64,000 nucleotides of DNA from Monodelphis domestica (Eukaryota > Chordata > Mammalia > Didelphimorphia > Didelphidae): assembly GCF_027887165.1 (NCBI RefSeq), contig NC_077230.1:327344415-327408414 (forward strand). Direction: 5' to 3'. Under the pieces are notes generated by a model. It worked only from the letters and a program-made list of their open reading frames with translations, was not told where the DNA came from and ran no database searches. This document shows, one piece after another, positions 1-10,639 of this stretch. Position 1 is the stretch's first letter. Each line of letters begins with the position of its first letter. Made by a program: the position numbers and the translations under genes.

Positions 1-1240
1 CAAAAGAAAGACCTTCAAAAATAAAGGAAAAGAAATCGTAATCATACAAGATTTGCACCCCACCAGAAACTACAAGAAGGAACAGAATAATGTGTTCCAA
101 ACAGTAAAGGTACTCAAGAAAATAACCCTAAGTGGGCTGCCCTGCAAATCTAAACCTAAGCACTAATGAGTAAAATATGGACATTTGATAAAAGGTATTT
201 AAATGCTCTAAAAGGAATAGACTTGAAGAAATTATTTGCTTTTCAAAAACTTCAGACAACAAATACACCAGTAGGGTAAACAAATAATAAAACGACCAAA
301 GAAAACAACAACATTAACAATAACCAGATCACTAAGAAATGTCTTCCTAAATACATACAAGAAGAAAAAAGTGAGAGCAGGAGTCAAATAGAAATGATGG
401 TGGAAAAACAGACCTAAAACTTCATGGGTTAAACATCACAATACCCCACCTACAGGGAATTTTTTTTTAATAAGCAATTTTTGAAGGACTAAATTATCAA
501 ATAGGAGGACCCATAAAAGAAAGGAGAATATGTTCTGTAGCCTAACCATTCAAATATCAACAATGAAGGGACAATATCACCTCTAATCTCTTGGGAAAAA
601 GAGAAACTTCTGAAGAATGGGTGAGGAAGCAAAAGAAGCAATTGGAAAAGGGAGAAAGAAGCAAGAAAATATTGTTTCATTGGTGGGAAAGAGTACCACT
701 GATGAATTCTCCTGTGAGAGAAGAGAGTCATTCTATAAAAGAAGATGGGCGCATTAGAATAAGTATAATTTGCAGCAATTTGGTGTTTAAAGAGACCATT
801 CATCCTACTCAGAAAAAGGAGAGCCAGTGATTCTGGGAGTAAATGCCTCCCAGTGTCAAGAGTGAAATTAATATCCAATACTTCAAGTATTATTTTTATA
901 AAGTTTATTATCTGACAAAATAGAACCACATGACTAAATTAATCTACCTGCTCAAAAATCCCCCTTCCACCAAAACCGCCAACAGGAAGGAAAGGGAGCT
1001 AGACACAGAACTCCACCCAATGTATCTACTGTCTATATCAGTATGTAAGGACAGGAAGTGAGTGGGCTCCTGGGAATCTTAGTTTTCCTGAGAACTGTAG
1101 TTTTTAGGGTAACAGATTCCAATTCAACAATATGCATAGAGATAATAGTTGAAATCACTGATTTGATCACTAGATAATATAGTTGAGAAAGTAAAGATAA
1201 TAGGACACAGATCAGAGACTTAGAGGAGAATCTCAATAAG
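1..1240. other. A-rich unrecognised intergenic sequence
   Basis: Strongly A-biased on the plus strand. Short open frames at 489-929 (minus) and 591-830 (plus) overlap in opposite directions, with no recognisable domain and no splice context, so I do not call a gene. The purine-rich character resembles the internal part of an old retroelement, but I cannot name a family. Confidence 0.5.
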
Positions 1241-1244
1241 TGCA

Positions 1245-1365
1245 TTGGCACATATAAAAATCCAGGAAATGAGAGAAAGGAGTAGGCAGATAGGGTGGGA
1301 GAACCAGGAAAGAGCAATGTCATGAAAACAATGTCATAGAAGAGAGAATATCTAAGAGAAGTGAG
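1245..1365. repeat. Fragment of purine-rich ancient interspersed repeat
   Basis: The stretch reading agaaccaggaaagagcaatg and the flanking purine-rich text resemble a common old mammalian repeat that also appears to underlie 23.9-25.25 kb. The family assignment is uncertain and rests on pattern memory. Confidence 0.3.
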
Positions 1366-1552
1366 TAAATGCCAGACTGCATGTCACTTGAATCTCCCAT
1401 CTACATCAGCAAAGGAAATCCATACTGAGAGTTATTGCAATAAATTCTTAGTTGGATAGGAGCCTCAGGTGAAAATAACCATTTAGTCTTAGAGTTTGCA
1501 ATAAAGAAAAAAAGCAAAATGTAGTTGTTCTATCCTAGGTTTCAGGAAGGTA

Positions 1553-1756
1553 ATTTTTTTAAACCCTTATATTCTTTCTTAGAATCACTACTATATATTG
1601 GTTCCAAGGCAGAAGAGTGGTAAAGGCTAGGCAATGGTGGTTAAGTGACTTGCCCAGGATCATACAGCTAGAAAGTGTCTGCAGTCATATTTGAACCCAG
1701 GACCACCCATCTCTAGGCCTGGCTCTCAATTCACTGAGCCACCTAGTTGCCCCTCC
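1553..1756 (-). repeat. tRNA-derived SINE (WSINE1-like), minus strand
   Basis: It begins in a T run plus aaaccctta and proceeds through ggttccaaggcagaag, the tgacttgcccagg block and a reverse-complemented tRNA-like B box (tttgaaccc), ending at a gccacctagttgcccc head. This order is the reverse complement of the full SINE. It is moderately diverged. Confidence 0.88.
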
Positions 1757-2004
1757 TGGAAGGTAAACTTTTAAAAATATTCAGAGGATATTTAAAAATA
1801 GGCAGGATCCTAGATTCAATTAACATATTCCAAGATTTATTTTATTTACCTTCAAGTTGCACCTGACTGAATTCTAAATCAATATTTAAAATATCATCCA
1901 GACACAGTGTACATATAGGGGAATCTCTTGAGTAACATCAATTTCCTTTGTGATTAATGCCTCGCATCTGTAAAGCACTTTTTATGTATCTCTAAGCACA
2001 TCTA

Positions 2005-2195
2005 GGAGGCAGAATGATGTAGAGAGAAAAATGAGACTAGGAATTCAGAGACTTCAGGTCTTATCCTACATCTGTCACTGAACCAGCTAAGTTCCTGGGC
2101 AAACCGCTTTATCCTTCCGAAGCTCAGCCCCTTCCTCTGTGAGAAGATGATAAACTAGAGGTTCGAAAGATGCCTTCTAGCCCCGACTTCCTGAG
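2005..2195 (+). repeat. MIR-like SINE relic
   Basis: The order gaggcagaatgatgtagag, a 'tctgtcactgaaccagctaag' type core, 'cctgggcaaaccgctt', then a cctcttcctctgtgagaagatgat tail matches the layout of a MIR/CORE-SINE in sense orientation. It is heavily diverged. Confidence 0.5.
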
Positions 2196-2325
2196 TTTAT
2201 GATAGATTCATTCTTTCACCATCTCCCTGAGAAAGCTACAGCTGGTGTCTTCATCAATCACTGGCAGAAGAGCATACAAACCTGACCACAAGGAATCTTC
2301 CCCACACGGAGGCCCCTCCCCATTC

Positions 2326-2537
2326 TATTTTTTTTTTTTTAAACCCTTACCTTCCGTCTTGGAGTCAATACTGTGTATTGGCTCCAAGGCAGAAGAATGG
2401 TAAGGGCTAGGCAATGGGGATCAAGTGACTTGCTCAGGGTCACACAGCTGGGAAGTGTCTGAGGTCACATTTGAACCTAGGACCTCCCGTCTCTAGGCCT
2501 GACTCTCAATCCACTGAGCCACCCAGCTCACCCAGCT
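2326..2537 (-). repeat. tRNA-derived SINE (WSINE1-like), minus strand
   Basis: Nearly full-length copy: T tract (reverse-complemented poly-A), aaacccttaccttccgtctt, the aggcaatgggg block, a cacacagctgggaagtgtct block, and a head ending in gagccacccagct. The head is followed by a short duplicated 'cacccagct'. It looks younger than the copy at 1553-1756. Confidence 0.92.
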
Positions 2538-2751
2538 CCTCCCCATTCTAAAACATCTCAAATTATAAACTTGTATTTCAAATGTAATGGTTAATATTTC
2601 AAACTCATGCTAATCTCCATAGGTCATTAAACTCCTGGCCCAGCGTCAATTCTTTAAAGTTCAGGTTTAGGTCATGAATAGTGTCTCCCCAAAGACCATC
2701 CAAAGGAACTCGTTGTACAACATAACCAGGGATGGGCTAGCTCTGTACTTC

Positions 2752-3180
2752 CTATACACAAAAGGAACCCAATATGCAAGACTCACGATTGATTTTTGAC
2801 AGAAATCTTAACAAGCCTAACTTAATAACAACTCCTGTTCCCTCTCCCAGGAGGCTACCACTTACAACATCAAGAAATTGGACAGTCTGTGGTTTGCTGA
2901 ATACGCACTGCACCACTTCACCTCGGTCCTGCATGGTCCAAACAATTCCCTCCAGGTTCACGTCTTCCGGGATCGATGGCGCCCGAGGCGGAACTCTCCC
3001 GTCCCGCTCGGATGCAGTCCTCACTTCTCCAGAAGCTCTCTTTGCTGCTACCTGGTTGCACCGGTTCACTTACAAGGTGGCTGCCAAGGCCATGATCAAC
3101 ATGCGTTCATGCTCAGCAAAGGAGCCAATAGCAGAGGGCAATGCAGAAGCCCAGGCTCTGACTCAACCAGCTGAGGCCCC
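2752..3180. other. CpG-bearing low-copy segment with overlapping ORFs on both strands
   Basis: In an otherwise CpG-poor region, 2940-3070 carries a cluster of CpGs and a CCGGAAG ETS-type core (minus strand). A 105-codon frame is open on minus (3069-2752). On plus, frames 2774-3292 and 2878-3174 are open, the latter preceded by a pyrimidine tract and 'cccag' that looks like a splice acceptor. On minus, GTAAGT donors follow at about 2868 and 3074. I recognise neither protein. It could be a diverged exon, a promoter-like element or a retropseudogene. I see no known domain, and the strand is unresolved. Confidence 0.25.
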
Positions 3181-3424
3181 TGGCTCCTGTCGCCATTTGG
3201 GACCCATTGCCATCCCCCTTGGGTTAAGCAAAGAACACCAAACCTCCCACATCCCAGAGAGGAAGCCTGGTGAAAGGCAAGGAAGAGCATGAGCTGCAAG
3301 CTTGCTCTCTCTATCTCCTTCTTTACGGATGTAGTTCCCTGCCTTCCCCTCCCCACCCCAACCCCACCCCACCTCCGTGACTATTAGGAGGCGGAAGGGA
3401 GACCAAAAAGCCACCCATTTTACA

Positions 3425-3545
3425 GATAAGGACATTAAGATGCAGAAAGTAAAAGCTATCCAGCTGAGACAATTGTAACTCAGCTCTCTCTTGACTCCAA
3501 GAGCAGTGCTCTTTCTACTACACAACACTACCAGAATATAGAGAG
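3425..3545 (-). repeat. MIR relic, minus strand
   Basis: tacagataaggacattaaga, then a degraded gccagct/tgactccaagagcagtgctc segment, gives the order of a reverse-complemented MIR. It is poorly preserved. Confidence 0.4.
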
Positions 3546-3559
3546 ATGGGTCTCCTGGA

Positions 3560-4050
3560 AGCCAGGGACCCATCTTTCCAGCTCCGTAGAATCTAACAGA
3601 GTATTCCCTATGGAGTAGACCCTCCATAAAGGGTTCTCCATTGAGGCTACCTAGCGGAAGAGCATCGGACTGGGAGTCCTGAGTCCTGGCTCTGGCTCTG
3701 TCTGGATGGATGAATGCCTTTCTCTGGGCCTCCTTCTCCTCAGCAGAGACGGGCTCAGCCTACATGGTTTCTCAGATTCCCTTTCAGCTCTGGTACACTA
3801 TGACGTGCTGATTACCTGCACCTGTTACTCTCATTTCCTGCAGCAAGCCATGTCAGCTCTTTCCTCCTGTCCTATTCCCTCAGGCTCTTTCCCCCATTCC
3901 AGTAACCGATATTTCTCATCTCTGCCTCCACCTTAAAGTGTGACATAAACTCTTAAAGATTTACATTTTTAAACCAGTCTAATTTTCCCTAGCCTTTGCA
4001 AATAATCTCCAGGAGCTGGAAAAAGAATTTGGCATCAGAAATTATTTGTC
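3560..4050. other. No gene recognised
   Basis: Plain intergenic sequence. The open frame at 3706-3936 lies in pyrimidine-rich text without domain or splice support, and I leave it uncalled. Confidence 0.5.
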
Positions 4051-4246
4051 TGTTCAGTCCTTTCAATTATATCCGTCTCTTCATGACCCTATTTGGGGTT
4101 TTCTTGGCAAAGATAATTTAATAGCTTGCCTTTTCTTTCTCCAGATCATTTTACAATTGGGGAAACTGAGGCAAACAAGATTAGGTGACTTGTCCAGAGT
4201 CACATGGCTAATGAGAGTCTTCCTGATTTCAGATCTGGCACTCTAA
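4051..4246 (-). repeat. MAR1 marsupial CORE-SINE, minus strand
   Basis: Shows the MAR1 3'-half signature in reverse: tgttcagtcctttcaattat, ttcatgaccctatttggggt, tttcttggcaaaga, then gaaactgaggcaaacaagat and the gtgacttgtccagagtcaca core. The tRNA-like head is lost or degraded at the right end. Confidence 0.85.
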
Positions 4247-4384
4247 TGTCAGAACGCCAAAGTTCAAATTCCAGCTCTGCTGGGTACCATCTGTATTGTC
4301 TTGTTTCCTTTCTCTGCATTTCAGGGTCTTCCTGAGTAAATAGAGGAGCTTGGATAGGTACTCTCAGGGTCCTTTGCCACTCTG

Positions 4385-4610
4385 TTTATCCAGCACCTCA
4401 TTTGGAGTCAAGAAAGAGGTTCAAATCTGAGTCTTTCCATTTAAAAGGCGATAGCCTTAGACAAGTCATTTAACCCATCTGTGACTTTTCTTCATCTTAA
4501 AAAAGGAATCAATAATATTTGTGTTGCCTACCTGAATGGGCTCTTAGGAAGAAAGTGCTTCTGAAACTTTAAAGTGCTATAAAAATCTAGAATTTCAACT
4601 CTAATTCCTA
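4385..4610 (+). repeat. MIR/THER-like SINE relic
   Basis: The block 'cacctcatttggagtcaag ... ttcaaatctgagtctttcca ... gatagccttagacaagtcat' is closely repeated at 6378-6490. It ends with gaaactttaaagtgctataa, the usual MIR-type 3' portion. The two copies within 2 kb identify it as an interspersed repeat. Confidence 0.6.
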
Positions 4611-4644
4611 TGAACTCTCTCACCTCCCACTTAGTAGCTGTTTG

Positions 4645-4850
4645 ACCATTCAGCAAGGTAGGTAGGACAGTACAACAGAGAGTGTCCCAGACTCAGAATT
4701 AGGAGGGCTCATCCTCATGGGTTCAAATCTGGCCTCAGCCTCTTCATAGCTATAAAACCAAGGTAAGTCATTTTGCCTATTTGCCTCAGTTTCCTCATCT
4801 GTAAACTCTCTTCCAGCTCTAAATCTATGTTCCTATGATTCTAAGGATAA
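4645..4850 (+). repeat. CORE-SINE relic, plus strand
   Basis: Contains gggttcaaatctggcctcag (B box and downstream block), gtaagtcattttgcctattt and cctcagtttcctcatctgta, the standard CORE-SINE order. The tail is unusual: cttccagctctaaatctatg. Confidence 0.65.
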
Positions 4851-4855
4851 TAATG

Positions 4856-5040
4856 GAAGAGTATATGAGATTCCCTATCAGAGGACCTGGGTCTGAATCC
4901 CAGCTCTGCTCCTCAGCAGAGTGTGTGTAACCTGGGTAAGTTGCTTCCCTTCTTTGGACCTCTATTTTTCCATTTGTAAAATGGGGGTTGGGTGGGGGCA
5001 GTTATTTGATCTCTAAATATACTTCCAGCTTCAGGTCTTT
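4856..5040 (+). repeat. MIR-like SINE, plus strand
   Basis: Contains gacctgggtctgaatcccag (B box), a degraded acctgggtaagttgcttccc block and ccatttgtaaaatgggggtt. It sits directly after the previous SINE in the same orientation. Confidence 0.65.
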
Positions 5041-5335
5041 TGACTAATTAATCTCGAAAGTCCTTACCAGCCCTGGCACTCAATTATGCCAGCTCTCCTT
5101 TCCTTACTCTCAAAATGAGTAGGTCAAGCTCTGGGCTGGATGTCTTCAACCATGTTGCACCCTCTAGTGCCTTGTTGAGGGATTCAATGAATATTATTTC
5201 TGAAAATATCAGCACCTTTCTCCAAGGCTCAGTCAGGATTGTCTTCCAAACGGGGTTTGAGGGTCATTCTGAGATGGTAGAAGAGCATCATAAGCCAAAA
5301 GGCCAGAATAATGCCATCCTGAGATTTCTCTGTGA

Positions 5336-5366
<31 letters not shown>

Positions 5367-5370
5367 TATG
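5336..5370. repeat. (TG)n microsatellite
   Basis: About 17 TG dinucleotides with one TA interruption near the right end. The cysteine/valine-rich and histidine/threonine-rich open frames across it are translation artefacts of the repeat. Confidence 0.97.
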
Positions 5371-5624
5371 TTCTACATAAATATAAACTTTGCCAGGAAT
5401 TTTGGTAAATCTCAAAGGAAATTAGATGGGGGCGGGGGCCAAAAAGATACTGAAATACATTGTCTCTCATTTTTATTGGCCACCAGTTTGATTTTCACGG
5501 AAGTTTAGATTTATGGGAATTTCATACATTTTTTCTCATGGTAATGGCCTGTATTAGCTTGGCTGAGACACCAGAAGCTGCCAGAGAGGTTGAAGGAATT
5601 GGTGTCAGCAGGTCGGATATCTGT

Positions 5625-5800
5625 GAAAGAGCATGATATTTGCAACCAGAGACCTGGGTTCAAATTTCAGTTCTCCACATTACAACCTGCGAGTAGTGAG
5701 TCAGGTCATAGCCTTCTCCTCTCTGAAAGGAGTGAATGGGAACAATGAATCTGTAAGGTCCTTTCCACTTCTAAATCTAATGATCTTCCTCCACTCTGTG
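5625..5800 (+). repeat. MIR relic, plus strand
   Basis: Contains gagacctgggttcaaatttc, agtgagtcaggtcatagcct and a tail ggtcctttccacttctaaat, matching the sense MIR layout with substantial decay. Confidence 0.55.
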
Positions 5801-5924
5801 CCAGGCCCACTCACCAGCTGTCCTGGCTCCTCTTTCAGAGTGGGGAAGGGCAACAGGGAAACAGGAGAATAGCTTGGTCAGGGTTAGATCAGGGTAGGTG
5901 GGAGCAATGCCACAGGATGACAGA

Positions 5925-6085
5925 CTGTTAGAGCTATCAGGGACCTTTGAGAGCAGAGTCGAACCTTATCCTTTAATAGAAGTGGGGAATGAAGATTTAA
6001 GATCACATATCTTGCAAGTGGAAGAGTTAAGGATTTGAACTGAAGTTTTCTGATTTCATACGTAGGGCTCCAGCCAACTGGAAGC
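5925..6085 (-). repeat. MIR relic, minus strand
   Basis: gaatgaagatttaagatcac, then tcttgcaagtggaagagtta, then ggatttgaactgaagttttc follows the reverse MIR order (tail, core, B box). Diverged. Confidence 0.4.
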
Positions 6086-6164
6086 CAGTGTCTTATCTGG
6101 TTCCTACTTTCTCCCTCCACTCCATAACAAAGGAATTTATGATGATTTATTAAATATTTAAGCA

Positions 6165-6228
6165 GCTACATGGCTCAGTGGATGGAACTGATAGACAAGA
6201 CAGACAGACAGATATTAGATAGATAGAT

Positions 6229-6287
<59 letters not shown>

Positions 6288-6600
6288 CTTCCTGAATTCA
6301 AATCTAGCTTCAGATACTTTGTAATTGTGTGACTCTGGGTAAGTCACTTAACCCTGTTTGTCTTGATCCCTTATCTAGTTCTAGCACCTCATTTGGAGCC
6401 AAGAGAGAAGAGTTCAAATTTCAGCCTTTCCATTATAAGACTGATAGCCTTAGAGAAATCATTTAACCCTTCTATGACTTTTCATAGTCTTAAAAATGGA
6501 GTTATCTACAAAATGAACTGGAGAAACTACTCCAGAGTCTGCCAAGAAAACTCCAAATGGGGTCACAAAAATTTGATTATGGCTAAAACAAGTAAACAAG
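6165..6600 (+). repeat. MAR1 SINE, split by GATA tract and a second SINE relic
   Basis: The head (cagctacatggctcagtgga) is at 6165. After the microsatellite comes the B-box region (gaattcaaatctagcttcag) and gtaagtcacttaaccctgt, then a THER/MIR-like block at 6378-6490. The expected MAR1 3' half resumes with aaaatgaactggagaaacta, gccaagaaaactccaaatgg and ggtcacaaaaatttgattat. The order implies insertion or expansion within an older MAR1. Confidence 0.65.
6198..6287. repeat. (GACA)/(GATA)n microsatellite
   Basis: A short GACA run grades into an imperfect then perfect GATA array of roughly 16-18 units. It lies inside the tRNA-like head of a SINE, which is a common nursery for such repeats. The Tyr-Leu-Ser-Ile frame across it on the minus strand is an artefact. 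Confidence 0.97.
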
Positions 6601-6739
6601 AAAAAATCAAAAGAAAAAGATTCTATGCCACCCTGAAGGAGTTTACCATCTGATTGGAGAGAGATGACTAGCACCACTATGAAACAATTAGAGGGCCTGA
6701 TACAATAAAGTGGGTTGTTTAAAAAATAGGTCATGAACT

Positions 6740-6960
6740 CACTGCATGACCTTGGACCAGTCTTTTTACCTCTGTAATCTCAGATGCAGGTGCAGTGTAT
6801 TTGGAAGGATATTGAAACCAGAGTCAGATGAAATTAATTCAAATTTCAATTTTGTGGCTCAAAACCTATTTGACCCCAGAAGTCAGTTAAACTCCTTGTC
6901 TCCTCCTCTGGGAGAAGACATAATTGTTATCACTTACCTAATGGTATTTTTTGCAAGAAA
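6740..6960 (+). repeat. MIR-like relics, plus strand
   Basis: gcatgaccttggaccagtct with tacctctgtaatctcagatg resembles a MIR core. A second piece at 6815-6920 repeats gaaaccagagtcagatgaaa and cagttaaactccttgtctcc. Poorly preserved. Confidence 0.4.
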
Positions 6961-7283
6961 AGTGTTTTGGAAAACTTAATGCGCAGTCATAGAAACTCCA
7001 GCTACTAGTATGATTTCCTGTAAAATAAGGAGGGGACACAAAATTATCTCTAAAGTCCTATGCTCTAACATTGTATGAGTGTGAGACTTGGAGAGAATTA
7101 GCCCAGGATCCTTGGCAAGCTCTTTCTCCCTGATCCCCAGAACAGACTGAACCAATAAGAGGAGAGATGGCTGACCTTGAGGAGAAGGTCACCCCCCTCC
7201 CCCGGGGAAATTTTCCTGGGAACCAGCTATAGCCAAATGGATGCTTAGACCTCTCTGTGACTGCTTCTCTGGCTCCCGTCCTT

Positions 7284-7306
7284 CCCCCCCCCCCCCCCCC
7301 CCCCCC
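7284..7306. repeat. poly-C / poly-G homopolymer
   Basis: 23 consecutive C residues, followed by G and more C. An exceptional homopolymer for a mammalian genome, prone to assembly and sequencing length error. Confidence 0.97.
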
Positions 7307-7464
7307 GCCCCTTCTCTAGGAAAGCTGTAAGAGCAGGGAAATGAATCTGTACCAGGGCCATCCTTTGGCCCTAGGGCTGATTTCCTGCAATCTTAACTGA
7401 CTAAAAAAAAAAATATTTGAACACTGTTATTTAGTGAAAACAGCATGGCCAAAGAATCAAAGGA

Positions 7465-7620
7465 TTAGAAGCAACTAAATGGTGCAAGAGATACAGTCAC
7501 ATGTGGAGTCAGAAAGATCTGAGTTCAAATCTAGACAGTTACTACCTATGTGTCCCCAGGCAAGTCATTTAACTTCTACTTCCCTCAGTTTCCTCATTTG
7601 TAAAATGGAAACAATAATTG
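7465..7620 (+). repeat. MAR1-type SINE, plus strand
   Basis: agcaactaaatggtgcaaga (head), gagttcaaatctagacagtt (B box), caggcaagtcatttaacttc and cctcagtttcctcatttgta appear in correct order. Confidence 0.75.
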
Positions 7621-8590
7621 CACTATAGAAATGTGTAATATATATACCATAGTTGGGGTATCTAGGTTTTAGTCCAAGTTTTATCACTAATGGTGAGAGG
7701 TATAAAATGTTGTTTGAACTCCTACCGGCCTCAGTTCTCCCCATTCCCCTCTCTTGCAAAATATGGGAATCAAAATATGCCCAATCTAGATTAAAACTGA
7801 GGTGAAATAGTGGGTATGAAAGAGCTGTAAAAAGTAAAAAGCGATGTAGATATAAGGCATTCTTAAACATGAAAGACTCTCAGTTAGCCATTCAAAGGAG
7901 TCCCCAGATTTTAAAATCAAAAGGGAATTTGGAGATAGACTCTAGCCCCCTCTTTTGCCTGAACTGTTTCCCTTCTTTCTGGGTTCTCCCAGCAGACTAG
8001 GGTACAAATGTGACTCCTTGGGGACATGATGACAAGTTATGCCCCTTCCCCAACCCAAACACGCACTTCCCTTCAGTAGAATTGTGTTAAAGGAAGGCCA
8101 GTGGCAACTGAGGACACTGGGGATTCAGTCAGCAACCTGAGCCTAAGATTAACAGGCTCTCCATATCCTCCAGGGAGTCTCCCAGAAACACAAAGGACCC
8201 TTCCGCATCCCACCATCTCTCAGCAACCCTGGTCCTCTCTCTCTGCATCATCCACCACCACTAGAGATCACCAACCATGAGTACCAAGTGCCACCTGGTG
8301 GACAACTCCAGGAATGAGCTAGAAAACCCAGAACAGGAGCAGATCAGAGTTGGGTTACTATCCTAATGAAATTGGTGTCTGCGTTATTTTTGTAATTCCT
8401 AATGAGGTCACACAGGAGAAAGGTCTTTGTAAATTTAATAATAACAGCCATTCCTGTCACAGTTTTCAGTGAGGATTTTCTGACACAGATTTTTGAGCAT
8501 CCTTCATTTTTCCCTGATTGATTCATTCCCTAAGGAACCAGGTACAAACCTTTTCTTGCCTCCAGTCCCCTACCTGAGAAAAATGGGGCA
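7620..8590. other. No gene recognised
   Basis: Mixed intergenic sequence. The 7565-7870 minus frame begins inside the SINE and has no domain. Nothing further supported. Confidence 0.45.
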
Positions 8591-9239
8591 AACTTATGTG
8601 ATTTCCATCTACTAGCCAACTCTCCACTCTAAAATTTCTCAAATTCATCCCCCATTTTCTCCTTTACTCCAGCTTCAAAGGAAGAAGAGTCCCTTCTTGC
8701 CATTGTGAACCTCCTTCTTGTACCCTTTAATTGTTTCACTTCCTTTCCCTTTAGCAAGCTAGCCCTTTAGATCATCCCCTTTTCCAGTACCATTTCAGTT
8801 CTCTCGACCTATTGGTTCTTTCCCTCCTGCCAACAAATACTCTTAGATATCCCCATCCTTTAAAAATAAACATCTTTGAACAATATGGAAATATGTTTTA
8901 CATGATTAATACACGTATAACCCAGATCAAATTGCCTGCTAGCACCAGGAGGGGTAAAGGAAAGAAGGGAGGAAGATAAATTTGAACCCATAACTTGGGA
9001 AAACTTGCATGAAAATTTGTTATAACATGTAAATGATAATAAGTAAATATTTAAAAATAAATAGCTTTGCTTGACCCTACCCAAGGTAGCCCCAAATCTA
9101 ACAATTGTGTTGCCTCTTCTTCCTTACCTCCCACTGCTTTCCAGCCCCCTGCAAGGGCCCTTCCTGTGTCTCAAATGAAACTATTCTTTACAAGTTTACC
9201 AGCAATCTCTCAATGACTAACTGATGGCTCCTGCTGGTC

Positions 9240-9720
9240 CTCATTCTTTTTAACCTCTTGAGAGACTTTTATATTGTTGACCATCCTAGCTATCTCTCCT
9301 CTTTTCTCTCAGTGTTCTCACTCTTTGTTCTGCTCTTACTTATCTCACTGCTCTGTGATCTGATTTTCAGGATCATAATCTCTGTCCCATCTTCTGAATC
9401 CCCATTTCACCTCCTGAAATGAGAATAGTAGGGGACTTCAACACAGATGGATGCTCCTTCAAATACTTGGTCATTCTAATTCTTCCATTGACTCAGTTTC
9501 CTTGACCAACTTCTCCACTCAATCTTGCCTACAGGTGGTATTTATGAATTCTGAAATCTTTATTTGATCAAAATATTTTATCCTTTTATCTTTGCCTCTG
9601 CCTTATGACCCTTGACATTGTTATTTAGCCAGCTTATGATCTCCAATCCCTCCACCTCTCAGTTCTTTCTTAGGCCAATTCAGTAGAGGTAAATGTCAAG
9701 TCTTACAGTGGTGGTCACAA
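9240..9720 (+). repeat. CR1/L2-like LINE relic (endonuclease region)
   Basis: aggggacttcaacacagatgg at about 9431 would encode the Gly-Asp-Phe-Asn motif of CR1/L2-group apurinic endonucleases in plus orientation. The surrounding pyrimidine-rich text has the look of an old L2/CR1 ORF2. Frames are all broken. Confidence 0.4.
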
Positions 9721-9949
9721 CATCCAACGTCTTCACAAATAGGACATGAGAAAGGTACAATTAGATATCAGTTTATCCAAAAGAGTTTAGGGCTTTGGTG
9801 GATGCAATTATTATTATTATTATTATACTTTATATATTATAAAATAATAATCAGCAGAGTGATATCACAGTAAATAATAATAGCAATAATAATACAAGCC
9901 TAGATTACATTGAGAGTCAGAGATTTCAGGAATAAAGAAGTGGTAGTCT

Positions 9950-10500
9950 CAGTGGACTTTACCCTGCAGGCCAAACCTGGAGTGTGTTCAGTTCTAGGTA
10001 CCATATTTTTAAAAGAACATTTAAAAACTATACAATGTCCATTGGACAACAAAACAGATGATCAATGCTTTTGAATCCCTGTACTATGTGGATTGGTTGC
10101 AGGAACTAGGAATACTACCCTAGAGAAAAGAGAACTTTTCTAGTGGGTAGGAGTGATTGGGATGGGGGGTGTCGGGACATCAGACCTCTCTGCTAGTATT
10201 TGAAATTCTGTCAAAAGGCAAAGGACTTATTCTTTTGCTTTGGCCCAAGAGGAAATAAACAAGAGCGATGGGTAAGAGCTGTATAGGAGAAAATTTAGAC
10301 TTGATATCAGAAAAAAATTAATTAGAGCTGTCCAAAAGTGAAACAACTTTCTTACAGAAGTAGTAGGTTCTTCCCTCCACCAGAATCTTCAAGAGTCTAG
10401 ATGACCATTCTCTAGGTATGTACTACTGTGGATTCCTTATCAGGAAGGGGTTGGACTAGATAGCCCTGAAGTGACTTTTTATTCTAATTCTGTGTTTCTA
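9950..10500. repeat. Ancient CR1/L3-like repeat
   Basis: Contains a known-looking series: tgtgttcagttctaggtacc, ctagagaaaagagaactttt, aagaggaaataaacaagagc and ggttggactagatagccctg. This set recurs across vertebrate genomes as a diverged CR1/L3-type element. A relative lies at 17130-17430. Confidence 0.5.
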
Positions 10501-10639
10501 TGAGTTGGCTAGGATATTCACATATATTTTCCCATTTAATCCTTGAGATACTAGAAAAATATATGTGGTATGATGGAAAGAGGCCTTGTAACAGATATCA
10601 CCTTTAATAAGTATTTCCACAACTTGGGTCTGAATTTCT

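Noticed and set aside
3163-3627. 154-codon minus frame
   Set aside because: It covers a MIR relic and lacks any domain or splice support.
5115-5470. Overlapping frames over the TG repeat
   Set aside because: Cys/Val and Thr/His runs come from the microsatellite.
6150-6347. Minus frame with repeated Tyr-Leu-Ser-Ile
   Set aside because: It reads the GATA array inside a SINE.
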